This document shows positions 1 to 10,630 of a stretch of DNA of 64,000 bases, piece by piece. Source of the DNA: Gryganskiella cystojenkinii (Eukaryota; Mortierellomycota; Mortierellomycetes; Mortierellales; Mortierellaceae). Within the stretch, counting starts at the first letter, position 1. Each line of letters begins with the position of its first letter. The stretch is from NCBI GenBank assembly GCA_015852425.1, contig JAAAIG010000020.1, positions 5,218 to 69,217 of the forward strand, read 5' to 3'. Made by a program: the position numbers and the translations under genes. The notes under the pieces are model-generated. The model saw nothing but the letters and a program-made list of their open reading frames with translations. It searched no databases and was not told the origin of the DNA.

Positions 1-21
1 AAAAAAAAAAAAAAAAAAAAA
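1..21. repeat. Poly(A) tract at window edge
   Basis: Twenty-one consecutive A residues open the window. In the reading frame of the first exon they would read as lysines, but they are more likely intronic or a simple repeat. Confidence 0.6.
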
Positions 22-2154
22 GGTTTAAATTCATTCGTGATTTCCAAAGATACGTACCAGATCGAGTACGTGAGGATCGACCAAAAGCTTTTTTCGTGGC
101 TAAAGTGAACCTTCTTCGGAAAATCAACAATTGGCTAACTAGGTGTGGGTATGATAGACTCATTTTTGCAAGACCGGTAAGGGAAACAAAAAAAGAATAG
201 GGAAATTCAACTAGGAATGCTCTCCTATGGGGATGTTACATGGTGTTCCTGATTGCTAATAATTCTTTTTGTTTTCCTTAAACACCCTTATACAAACCAC
301 TGCCTTTCAACAGGAGCTTTACAACATCCTCATCTCCAAGATCCCGAGCCACAAGATCCATTTCTCCAAGAGGGTCGCCCAGATTTCACAGGATGAGAAC
401 GGCGTGACCGTGAAATGCACGGACAAATCGATTACCAAGGGCGATATCCTCGTTGGAGCAGGTAAACTGTCCTGGAAATGATGAGCAGTCGAAGTGAAGG
501 ATTAGTTTCTTTAATATTGATTTCGTTGTTTCGTCGACAGATGGAACTTATAGTGCCGTACGACAAAGTCTTTATCGACAACTATCCCAAGAAGGGACAC
601 TGCCTCCCTCGGACACAAAACCGCTCGGAAAAGGATACATATGTCTAGTCGGATGCACGGATCCCCTGGACCCTCGGCGATTTCCAGTCGTTACAAACCC
701 GTCCTGTTATGCTGCCGTCATGATCTCGGACAAGGAACCGTTCACATGGGCAACGTTCACAGTCCCCTCGCAAAAAGTCTGTTGGAATGTAAGTCTGCTG
801 TCTGGGATATTTTGATTGCTAGCAGGGAGGGGGGGGGAGGTATTTTTTTTTTTTACTTTTTTCTTGCATTCATGTTGCTCGTTTGCGGCATTCTAGCCCT
901 TATTCGGTCGCGATCGAACTCTTTAACTTACCACGACACGCCTCCCACGTTTCACCCCTTTTTTGTAATCAGATTGTCATCCAATTAACAGAGAAAGAGT
1001 CAGAAGAGGAACAATTTCGAAACTCTCAGTGGAGTCCTGAAGTGGGTGAAAAACTAAAGGCCAAGGTCTATCATTATAAAACACCATTTGGAGAACTTGG
1101 AGCCTTAATCGATGCAACCCCAGCGGATCGGATAAGTCGAGTGTTTTTGGAGGACAAGCTGTACGAGACCTGGAATCATGAACGAGTTGTTCTCCTTGGA
1201 GATGGTAAGTTTCCCTACCGACGTTGGGTAACATAAACCCCGAGTCTGTTCATGATAGATAGCAAAAAAGAAAGTCGATACATGTCATGTCTCATGTTAA
1301 CTCTTCTTGTATTTTGTTCTCAACGCATCTCTGATGTACACACCAGCTGCACACAAGGTAAGAATCTCTTCATTGTTGAAATAGGTTTTATGAAGGAGCG
1401 ATTCACTTCACGTCATTTTCTTGTCATTCGTGAATGATGGGCACTAATATCTCGAACGCTTTTCGAAACATAGATTCTTCCTTCTACAGGACAAGGTGCA
1501 GTGGCGGCACTGTTGGACGCAGTCGTCCTGGCGAATCAGTTGTACGAAATCGATGGTGAACCCCATGAGGCGATCGTTGAGGCGTTGCAGGAGTACCGTC
1601 GGCAGAGATTCAAGCATGTCAAAAAGCAACATGAATCCGGTCAATTGAACGCCAAGATCCAATTCGGTCACGTAGGTTCCAAATCTTTTTTTTTTTTTTA
1701 TTTTTCTTTTCTTTGTTCGCCACTGACTTCAAAATCAATCGTGAAGGCGGTGTCCGCTCTTGCTCTCCATTCAAATAACGAAGAGACCTATATCACCTAT
1801 ATCTAAACGATCTTTTTTATTCCGTTCTCTCTATAGACTTTCTTCGAAAGAGTCCTTCGACATTCTGTCTTGACCTACCTACCAAAGTCCCTTCAAAAGA
1901 AACAATTTGTCAAGGATAATGCCTATCGGCCGGAAGCCATGTTTTTACCACCTGCGCCAAAACGTGGGACGGGTCCAGTCTTGCCCCAGAAACGATCCAA
2001 ACGTTATGCCAGAGAACAGGCAGAGGCGCTCCTGTCCAAAACCATTTCTTTGGAAACTACACCACCTCCCCTACCACCATCACAACAACAACATGAAATT
2101 CAGCATCAACCTCCACGTCAAAATGATTCAGCAGCAGCTGCCGAAGCTGACTAA
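1..2154 (+). CDS. FAD-dependent monooxygenase (PHBH/UbiH fold), 5' partial
   Basis: Flavoprotein hydroxylase-like gene whose start lies upstream of the window. Proposed exons are <1-176, 314-461, 541-788, 973-1204, 1347-1357, 1474-1671 and 1837-2154. The first visible exon ends in GYDRLIFARP and joins in frame to ELYNILISKIP, the usual mid-part of fungal FAD-binding-3 proteins. A conserved ILVGADGTYSAVRQSL segment is rebuilt across the intron at 462-540. The second FAD-binding motif (GDAAHK, ILPSTGQGA) is assembled only if an 11-base micro-exon at 1347-1357 is included. The C-terminus is proline/glutamine-rich and ends in PRQNDSAAAAEAD. The substrate cannot be told. The part before about position 144 is open but carries no recognised motif. 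The N-terminal Rossmann GxGxxG must lie upstream. Confidence 0.8.
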
Positions 2155-2326
2155 TTAGATTATACATTGCATATTTCCCTAAAAAACACAAGTATTTTCT
2201 TATTCTTGGGATGTTTTTTTTTCAATATTTATATTAAATTAATTAAGCGGCCTATGCAAGAACCACCGTAAGAAAACCAAAAATTGAATTATATATAATG
2301 ATATGCGTTCACTTCTCTCGCCCGCC

Positions 2327-5313
2327 TTAATTTTGCTCGCCCTTTCTCTCTTCCAGAAAGGTGTTCCACTGAACAAGGGCTGCGACTTCCTTGGGTTTCA
2401 TGGCCTCGGACGAAAATGTCTCGGGCTCGAACCCTTTTGGGAAAGTACCAGTTCTGTACAGTCCATTAAAAGCAGGGATGTATTCCGCGGTTTCGTCGTT
2501 CACGGGTATGAAAGTGCGATGGAACTGCTGAGCTCGAGGATCTTTGTCAAGGTCCGCAATAGGACTCGTGGGTGTGGCTGGTGCAACAAGGATTGCAACG
2601 GGTGCCGATGGAGATAATGGGCTCATGCCGATGGCGGCGCCGCTCGAGGCGACTGCAGTGTTGATTCTAAAGACCCCCGCTGGGGCCGAAGTGGAAGAGG
2701 ACGATACCGCTTCTGCAGGCTCTGTTTCCACTGACACAGACTGTAAACTTGAATCTTCAAGTTCTTCTGGTGATGTTGGCGAGTTTCGCTGGTTCATATA
2801 TGCCAAGATCATTTTAGCGCTAATCGGTTGCCTAGGCGATCTCATGTAGGAGCTCAAAGTGTCTACACATTTTTTCTAGTGAAAGTCAAAAAAAAAAAAA
2901 AAAAAACCCATTATCAAAATAAGGTGTCAGTGGCCAGAAGCAAAAGCTGCTCAATCGCCTGGCTGTTTTTTTTTCTCGGAAATGTGTGCAAAACTGGATA
3001 AGAGAGCCTTTCAATTTACCACGACCACTGCTAATTTCGCCTGTTTGATGGCTCTCTCGATCTCCAACTCTGAAATATCCCTCACAGCATGTTCGATATT
3101 CTCAGCCTTTGTGATCAGTCGATGCGAGTAACAGTCTGTTACCCATGTGTCATGCTAAGTTGACGTTTCGGAATGGGGGAGAAACAACAATATTCAGGAC
3201 AATTAGACGATGAAATTTCCAGTAATGACGTAAAAAGGCCAAAAAAATAAAATTTAAAAAAGAGAAGAAAAATAAGAAAGGCCATTATTATGGTGTAATT
3301 CTTACTCTGAGTTGATCCATGGTGTGTCGCTTGCTCGGATCCTTGTGAAGGAGCTTTTTCAGTAGAGCCTCTAAACGAGTGTTACCCACCGGAGGGAAAT
3401 CATCTTCACGAATGACCTGGGTTAGAGGCCGACAATACTGCTCCTTAAACGGAGGCCGGCCTGTATACATCATGTACAGCGTCACTCCCATGGCCCAAAT
3501 GTCTGTGGCCTTGGTGAAAGGGCTGGTACGATCACGGGCATGTTCGGGCGCCATAAACGCTCTCGACCCGGCCCATTCACGGTCGGCGGAGCTCTCGTCC
3601 TCCTTGAACATGACCGAGAGACCAAAATCTGCTATCTTGATATTGCCATCAGCACCTTGAAGGATGTTGGCTGGTTTGATATCACGATGAATAATATTGT
3701 GTGCGTGGACTGCGACAAGAATATCACCATTGTTTTAGTGTCATGACCATGTGAAAGACGCAAAGAGTGAAAGAACCGAGAAATGCAGTAGAGTGAGAAG
3801 CAAAAGGGAACGCGAAAACACTTACGGTATTCCACTCCATACAGCATTTGCCTGAAAGCATTCTTGCATTCATGCTCAGAAAGTTTCTTCCCTTTTAGAA
3901 CCACCTCACCTTTGCAGAGCTCAAAAACTGTGACAAAGACGTTCATAAAAAAAAAAGTCAGTGATCGTCGCTTAAATTCCTTATTAGCAGTGCACCTCAA
4001 CAGTCATGTCAAGGTCACCCACCTAAATACACGGTTTTAGCGTCGTTGCATTCCAGGACCTCGTGTAACTTTACAGTATGTGCATGGCGCAGTTTCTTGA
4101 GAATTGCAATCTCTTTACGAATCATGTTCATGGGTTTGCCATCGACCACAACCTTCTGAGCTTCAGGTGCGCGCTTTCCGGATCCAAGCATCACCAGTTT
4201 GAAGAACGTTCCAGGTGCCCTCTTCATGATGATGTTTTCAGTACTAATCTCCTTGACAGCCTATCAGAAAATAATCAGGAATGTTGTTTTTAAAAAAAAT
4301 TAGATGATCGTTCTCTCTGAAGGACCAAGGTAGTCGATTTTTCTTCGCCCTATTTTTCTTACATAATGGAGCTTGGTCTCTCTATTTTGTCCTTTTAGTA
4401 CACGGCCTGTGGCACCTGATCCTAGGAGCCCGTTCAAATTGTATTGGGCAAGCCGGCCACGATCGCCGTGAATGTCTGGTTGAACATCCATCGTCATCTT
4501 GACGAACCGTTCTTCTGAGGTATCGTCTGGGGTCTCGTTGACCAAAGTGTCTTGAGATTTCGAATGACGAAGAGTGCCGCTCGGTAGGGCGAGATAGGGA
4601 ACTATGGCTTTAGCAACCGTCATGCTGGTTGCGAATTCTGGACATGGAACAATGCCTTTGATGGGTACAACCACGTCCACGTCTCGAGGAGTGAAGAGAT
4701 CAAACGGTTGCAAGAAATCGCGGTTGATGTTTGTGGTAGGTGGTTCTACATCCTCATTGACCGGGGCGGCGACAGTGGTGGTGATGGTGATGGACGATGT
4801 GCTTGATTTTGATCGTCGATGCGTTTTAGGTCCTGACGGTAGGGATAGGGTTGACGGCGAGCATGAAGAAGTAAGACTGAAGGTCTCAAGAAAATCGTGT
4901 GTCTTTGTGGCGACCTTTTGCATAAGGGAGCGAGGCGATTTTGGCATTGGACTTGGGTTTTGGAACTGGGAGTGAAGCTGGGCGTAGTGAAGCTGTGCCT
5001 TACATTGCAATATTGCTTGGTTCTTTCTTTCAAGCTCTGCATTCAACCCTTTCACCTTCAGCTCGAGTGCTTGCCTTGCAAGTTCAGTTCGATCGAGCTT
5101 GTTTTGTGTATCACGAAGGTCGCGTTTGGTCTGATTGAGTTCAAACTCTTGACGCTGAACTTCTGTTTGAGGGGCTAGAGAGGGCAAAGAGAGGAGAGGA
5201 CTGGTAGACATTTGACTGTCGTATATGCTGCTCCCCACCTCGCTCACAGCGAGTAGACCCGAAGAGTCAGCGTCGGTTGGGGTCATGAAGGCCGCTAACT
5301 GTGGTGAATTCAT
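2327..5313 (-). CDS. CaMKK/Ssp1-like serine/threonine protein kinase
   Basis: Predicted 792-residue kinase. Exons on the minus strand are 5313-4363, 4260-4023, 3927-3826, 3709-3306, 3154-3020 and 2875-2327; all junctions keep frame. The first ~290 residues are low-complexity with a short coiled-coil-like stretch. The kinase domain follows: glycine loop GSGATGRVLKG, AVKEIS lysine, catalytic loop HRDIKPAN (near residues 438-445), DFG (458-460) and MAPEHARD (from 483). After the domain, a stretch around HDTWVTDCYSHRL resembles the segment following the kinase core in Ca2+/calmodulin-dependent kinase kinases. The order of motifs and the phrase DIWAMGVTLYMMYTGRPPF fit CaMKK/Ssp1/Tos3-type kinases, which activate AMPK/Snf1 in other fungi. 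That role here is inferred from family membership. The start chosen is MNSPQLAAF; the open frame upstream of it is pyrimidine-rich leader. Confidence 0.85.
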
Positions 5314-6366
5314 GGGATAAAGAAAGAGGAAAAGAGAAAGAGGGGGCAGAGGAGGGACCTTCGGTGGGCTTTGTGCACGAAGAGCGGGGATGAGTAGGAA
5401 GGGAGGAGACAGGGGATATGGAGCGAAGAGAGTCAAAAAAAGAAAAAAAAAAAAAAAGGGAACGAGTCGATATTTATGCGACGACAGATGGACAATAAGG
5501 AACGACAATAATGGAGGAAGGGTTGAATGGAAAGGATGGATGGTTGAAAGGAATGGACCAAAAGTGAATTTCGATGGAAGACGGACGAACAAAAAAAAGA
5601 GAGAGAGAATGGCAGAGTTGGTCTTTTGTGGTCATTTTTTGCCTTCTCGCACAAAAAAGCTTGTTTGGTGATGGCGAAGTAAAATAGGCTGAACGATTGT
5701 CTATTGATCGCATCGAACGGATTTGTCACAAGGCTCTGTCCTTGTAATTTCTGATGGTATTCCAAATTGAGTGCGTATAGTCGCCCCCTGGCTTGGATCT
5801 GGTTATGGAGTTCATGGAACACACGGAAACAGGCCAGGTCCAAAAGAAAAGATGAAGGAAAGAGCAGGAGGAGTGCAATAAAAAGCCATGCCGTTTTGTA
5901 TTCTACGTAGAATAACACGTCCGATACGCGCAGTGAAAAAGAGTTTGCTCGGTCCTAGACCCTCCATCTCTGTCTTATTCTCGTTTGGTGGCGCATCTTT
6001 ACCTGACACGATCCATACCAAATGGAGCGAGCCCGACTATGTCGAGCTAGGCTCGGGCGACTCTATATCCAACGGTCTTAAGGGAGGAAAACAGTACCCA
6101 GTGACTACTGTGCAATCGTTTGACGACAAAGTGACAAAAGTGAATCAACAGCCCTCCAATCCCTTCTTCTCCCCAAGACATGGGTCTGTGTCCCTCCCTC
6201 CCCCGTGTTCATCCTCCTCGTGGGAACATCCAGAGAGTGTCCCCTTTTCTTTCTTTACTTTCTCAGTCTCTTCTCTTTCCATTGTACATTCTCTGTCTCA
6301 TTGTTTCCATTCTCATTCTCATTCTTTCTACTTTATTTTCTTTCTCTTTTCCAAGTAACAAACACC
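5314..6366. other. Divergent intergenic region, kinase / PAH
   Basis: About 1.05 kb between two divergently transcribed genes. It has purine/pyrimidine-rich runs typical of leader sequences near both starts (5420-5660 and 6230-6360). A plus-strand open stretch at 5888-6358 begins with a plausible peptide but degenerates into a CT-rich leader and matches no family I recognise. No RNA gene was seen. Confidence 0.5.
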
Positions 6367-8074
6367 ATGTCCGCTCCTGGTCACCTCCACAAGTGCACCG
6401 ACGAGACCTTGACACCTGTCAGGACCACTGTCCACTTCTCGATCACCGACAAAGTCGGTGCCCTTGATGAGTGTCTTGCTGCTATCAAGGCCATGCATAT
6501 CTCGTTGACCCGTATCGAGTCGTAAGTTTTGTCGCCAGGTCTTTTTTTCTTTTACAAAGCCCTTCTTTTTATTCTTGTAGATTCTTTCATTGACACTCAT
6601 CTTTTTAATTTTCATCCTATTGTCCCACTCCTCCCTCTCCATTTTTTTAATGTTGGGACACTTGCGCAGACGCCCAAGCAAAACCTCTGACTGGGACTAT
6701 GATTTTTTTGTCGACTTTGATGCCGTGAATGCGGAGCAAGTCACTCAGGTCGCAAACTCACTTCAGTCTTTGGCCAAGCAGGTCCATGTTGTCGGAACCG
6801 GCGGTGTCCCTGATGCTATCGCTGCCAGTAAGATCCCCGTAGTCAACTTGTTCAAAGATAGTACGAAAGAACGGTGCAGTTGTGCCATCAGTTTCTCATT
6901 TTTATTTTCTTTCTGCGTTCTTTGCCCCTTCTCGGTTTCTTTCTATTCTATAGCTGATTCTACTCCTTGGTTCCCTCGCAAGATGGTCGACCTGGACACC
7001 TTTGCCGATAAGGTCCTCGAGATGGGAGAAGAACTCGATGCTGATCATCCTGGTGCCAAGGACGCAGTCTACCGAGCTCGACGATCCGAGATCACAAAGA
7101 TCGCAAAGACTTATAAAACGTAAGAAAGATTGCACAGTGTACTGACGCCCCTATTTTTTTTTTTAATTTGCGTTGCTGACCATGTGGTCAAACTTTTCGT
7201 TATTTTCTTTTTTTCTCACTTTAGTGGCCAGCCCATTCCTCACGTTCAGTACACTAACGTCGAAATCGAGACCTGGAATGCCGTGTTCAACAAGTTGATT
7301 ACCATGTTCCCGACCTACGCATGTCGAGAGCACCAGTACGTGTTTCCACTTTTGATCCAGAATTGTGGTTATGGACCAGGTAACATCCCTCAACTCGACG
7401 GTGTCTCCAAGTTCTTGAAAGACTGCACGGGATTTACGCTGAGACCGGTCATGGGTCTGTTGACCAGTCGTGACTTTTTGAACGGTCTGGCCTTCCGAGT
7501 CTTCCACTCGACTCAGTACATTCGCCACCACTCCAAGCCTTTGTACACACCCGAGCCTGATGTATGCCACGAGTTGTTGGGCCATGTTCCCCTCTTTGCC
7601 AACCCAGACTTTGCCGACTTTTCACAAGAGATTGGTCTCGCTTCGTTAGGCGCGTCCGATCATGATGTCGAACGTCTGGCGACCATCTACTGGTTCACGG
7701 TCGAATTTGGCATCTGTCGACAGGGTGATCAGCTTCGAGCCTATGGCGCCGGCTTATTGTCCTCGTTTGGTGAACTCGAGTACTGTCTGAGCGGTAAACC
7801 CGAGATTCGACCGTTTGAGCCGGCCAAGGTCGCGACGCAAAAGTATCCGATCACAGAGTACCAGCCGGTTTATTTTGTGGCCGAGTCCTTTAAGGATGCT
7901 CAGATGAAGGTTCGTGAGTTCGCAAACACCTGCAACCGACCGTTCTCAGTCCGATACAATGCCTACACGGAGAGCATTGAGATCTTGGACTCGAAGGAGA
8001 AGGTCTTGAGATATGCGCAGAGTATCAAGACGGATATGCTCACCCTTGTCGATGCCCTGGAGAAGTTGTCGTAA
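6367..8074 (+). CDS. PAH: Phenylalanine 4-hydroxylase (tetrahydropterin-dependent)
   Basis: Predicted 453 residues, almost the same length as the human enzyme. Exons are 6367-6521, 6670-6860, 6954-7119 and 7225-8074. The enzyme converts phenylalanine to tyrosine with O2, non-heme iron and a tetrahydropterin. The N-terminal part ([18 protein letters not shown]) is an ACT regulatory domain. The catalytic domain shows [16 protein letters not shown] with iron ligands His286 and His291, and Glu331 in FTVEFG, followed by [16 protein letters not shown]. Numbering is offset by one from the human protein. ATG at 6367 (after AACACC) is the first in frame with the ACT domain. Dikarya generally lack this enzyme, whereas Mortierella is known to have a phenylalanine-hydroxylating system, which supports the taxonomic placement. 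Confidence 0.97.
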
Positions 8075-8146
8075 AACACAGATGTGCCTCTTCTGTTTTG
8101 CGAACCATCTCCACTGTAAATAGTTTTTTGTCCACAATCGATAGTC

Positions 8147-8152
8147 AATAAA
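8147..8152 (+). promoter_or_regulatory. Polyadenylation signal of PAH
   Basis: AATAAA lies 73 bases after the stop codon and is followed by an A-run. This is a canonical position for the 3' end of the upstream gene. Confidence 0.5.
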
Positions 8153-8302
8153 AAAAAAAAAGTAGTGTTCTTCGACTTTTTGTTTCAAAGGAAGAGGTAA
8201 AAGTCACGTGCAGTGGTCTTACAGCTTTCTTATTTTGCATGCACAAATTGCATTCATTAACTGCTGTACTCCGATCTCTCAGTAGACTACTTTGTTACAA
8301 CC

Positions 8303-9887
8303 ATGGCAGGACCAGGAACTTCAGCATCAGGACCAGGAATCAGAGATGCATCCGCAGTCAAGATGCGACTTGAGGAAGAGATCTGCTCACTGATTTCAGA
8401 AGTCCAAGGTGCGTTGCCTGTCCTTGAACTCGACATGAGCTTTATATTTTGCGTGCATCTGGATAGACGTCAGCAAAGGCTCTAATCAAACGACTGTACT
8501 GTCCCTCCAACAGATTTCAACCCTTCCACCATCGATCGAATCGAACTCCCGAGCCCGCTCGAGTTTCATCGTTATGTCGCTTCTAATCGGCCTGTCATCA
8601 TCACCCTTCCGCCCTCCGCAACCACGATTCACGACGACGACGATCCCGCGAGGATGGCACCTTCAGCACAGGACAAGGAGTGGTCCTGGCCCGCATACAC
8701 AAAATGGACAAATGACTATCTGACAAGGACTCTTGGCGAGAAAGAGATCACGGTCGCATGTACACCGAACGGATGGGCCGATGCTGTCGTCGACGATACC
8801 TATTTCGCGATGCCATGCGAAAAGAAGATGACTTTTAGTCAGTTCCTCGATGGAATGCCTATCCGGACACAGCAAAAGAAGGCTCAAGTGTACGAAAATG
8901 ACGCAGGGAATGAGACCAAGGACGAGACACCGAGACGGGATCCTTACCAGGAAGTTCGTTATATCCAACTCCAGAATGGAAACCTGATGACTGAGTATGA
9001 GGAGCTCATGGAGGACGTGCCAGTAGAGATTCCTTTTGCGAGCGAAGCTCTCGGCAAATCCCCGGATGCGGTCAACTTTTGGTATGGCGACGAGAGGAGT
9101 ACGACCTCGCTTCACAAGGGTAATTTGATAGACAGAGTTTTTTTTTTTTTTTTCCTTGTTAGTTCAATGAGAAATTTGCTCGTCCAGAACACTAACATGT
9201 AAAGTCGAATTATTCTTTCCCACAAGACCACTATGAGAACATCTACGCCGTGATCGCAGGAAGAAAGATTTTTACTCTGATCCCGCCAACAGAACAGTTT
9301 TGCTTGCATGGTACGGATTTTTTGATTGCCTTCTGGAAGCTCTATAGCCTTGTTGCAGTGGCGACACGTTCAATTCGCTAATATTTTATATGTATTTTTA
9401 TCCCGCCCGTATAGAAAAACAATATATCGCTGCAACCTATGTCGATACCACGGATCCCGTCATTCAACCATCGACATCCTCAACAGGTCAGAATCAAGAT
9501 CCTCAGGACGACTTGGTCGCACAAACTTCATCCTTGTCCTTCTCAGCACCAGTCTCGATCCCGACTTCGAGTCCACATTATATCTTGGAACCATTGGATC
9601 CAGTTACGATGACGAAATGGATCGCGCTCAATCCTTCTCATGAACCACAGGAAGAGATCTTTGAGAAATATCCCCGATTCCAGATGTGTCAACCCTTCAA
9701 AGTCGAGTTGAACCCGGGCGAGATCTTGTATCTTCCGGCAATGTGGTATCATCAAGTTGAGCAGGAGCCGGATCATGAGGGCAAGTGTATTGCTGTGAAT
9801 TGGTGGTACGATATGGGATTTGAGGGGGACCGATTTTCGAATGCGACGTTTATGAATAACCTGGTACAGCTGGTGGATCAGATTTGA
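8303..9887 (+). CDS. JMJD7-like JmjC 2-oxoglutarate oxygenase
   Basis: Predicted 422 residues. Exons are 8303-8408, 8514-9119, 9227-9310 and 9415-9887. The fold is a cupin-type JmjC domain. The iron triad is visible: the HxD pair in SLHKDHYENIY (His236/Asp238, rebuilt across the intron at 9120-9226) and the distal histidine in LPAMWYHQVEQ (about His378). FWYGDERSTTSLHK and VIAGRKIFTLIPP are hallmarks of the JMJD7 subgroup. Human JMJD7 is a (3S)-lysyl hydroxylase acting on DRG GTPases, but the substrate here is not shown. An insertion rich in Ser/Thr/Gln precedes the C-terminal strand (about 9430-9600). The start ATG follows ACAACC. Confidence 0.9.
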
Positions 9888-10630
9888 AAGCGTTCAATGC
9901 GTGCCTAAGAAAAAATATTAATAAAACAAAAAAAATGTTTCTCAAGTCGGTTCCATACGCTCCTCTGTGTTTGCCCTGAGCGGTGATTTTTCCGGAAAGA
10001 GACAAAACAAATGGTTAACCAGGTGCCACGGATAGGAAAGAGGAGCGAGTGTCTTTTTTTTGTTCCTCAATTGACAAAAACAGAGCAAACTCTACTGTGA
10101 GGATAGATCAAGGAAGCAAGGAAGGAAGGAAGAGAGGGACAGGGAGTAATGCAATAATGCACCCTGACCTGACCTTGTCAGGGACTGAATTCAGAGCTAA
10201 GCATTGTACCAGAGGGGATAAAAATAGAAGGAAGCGGACCTGGAAAAACACAAAGGAAGGGAACAACACCTTTTCTGATCTGCTGCTGAGTTGAGTTTGG
10301 GTCCAATTTATGTGCGACTATCAGAAAAGGGTAACAATGAGATAGACATAAAGGTCTTTGTATGCCTGACCCTTTCTTTCCCTTTCCTTCTATTTCTTTC
10401 ATTCTCTTTCTCCCTCCTTTTAATGAATCTAATGAACTAATCTCTCCCCTCTCTCCTCCCCATTCAAAAACACTAATCATCTTTGTTGCAACGGCCTATT
10501 TTTCGACATCTCATACCCCTATTTCTATTTAAACCACTCTCCATCACATTACACATTCACATTCTCCATCCCACTTTTCAGACAGACACCGCTCTTCTTT
10601 TCATTTCATATCGACAGTTCAAAATCATAA
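9888..10630. other. Intergenic region, JmjC gene / GT49 gene
   Basis: About 740 bases between two genes on the same strand. AATAAA at 9920-9925, 33 bases past the JmjC stop, is the probable polyadenylation signal. A GGAA-type purine repeat lies near 10109-10135. Long CT-rich runs at 10370-10460 probably belong to the promoter and leader of the downstream gene. No coding segment or RNA gene was recognised. Confidence 0.5.

Noticed and set aside
3009..3020. Stop codon ending the kinase after LAVVVVN
   Set aside because: A GTAAAT donor at the same place and a pyrimidine-rich acceptor at 2876-2878 join the next exon in frame, so this stop is intronic on the preferred model. Without RNA evidence the shorter form cannot be excluded.
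5313..5592. N-terminal extension of the kinase by about 93 residues
   Set aside because: The extra sequence is translation of a CT-rich leader (Leu/Phe/Pro/Ser runs). The next ATG at 5313 gives a normal protein start.
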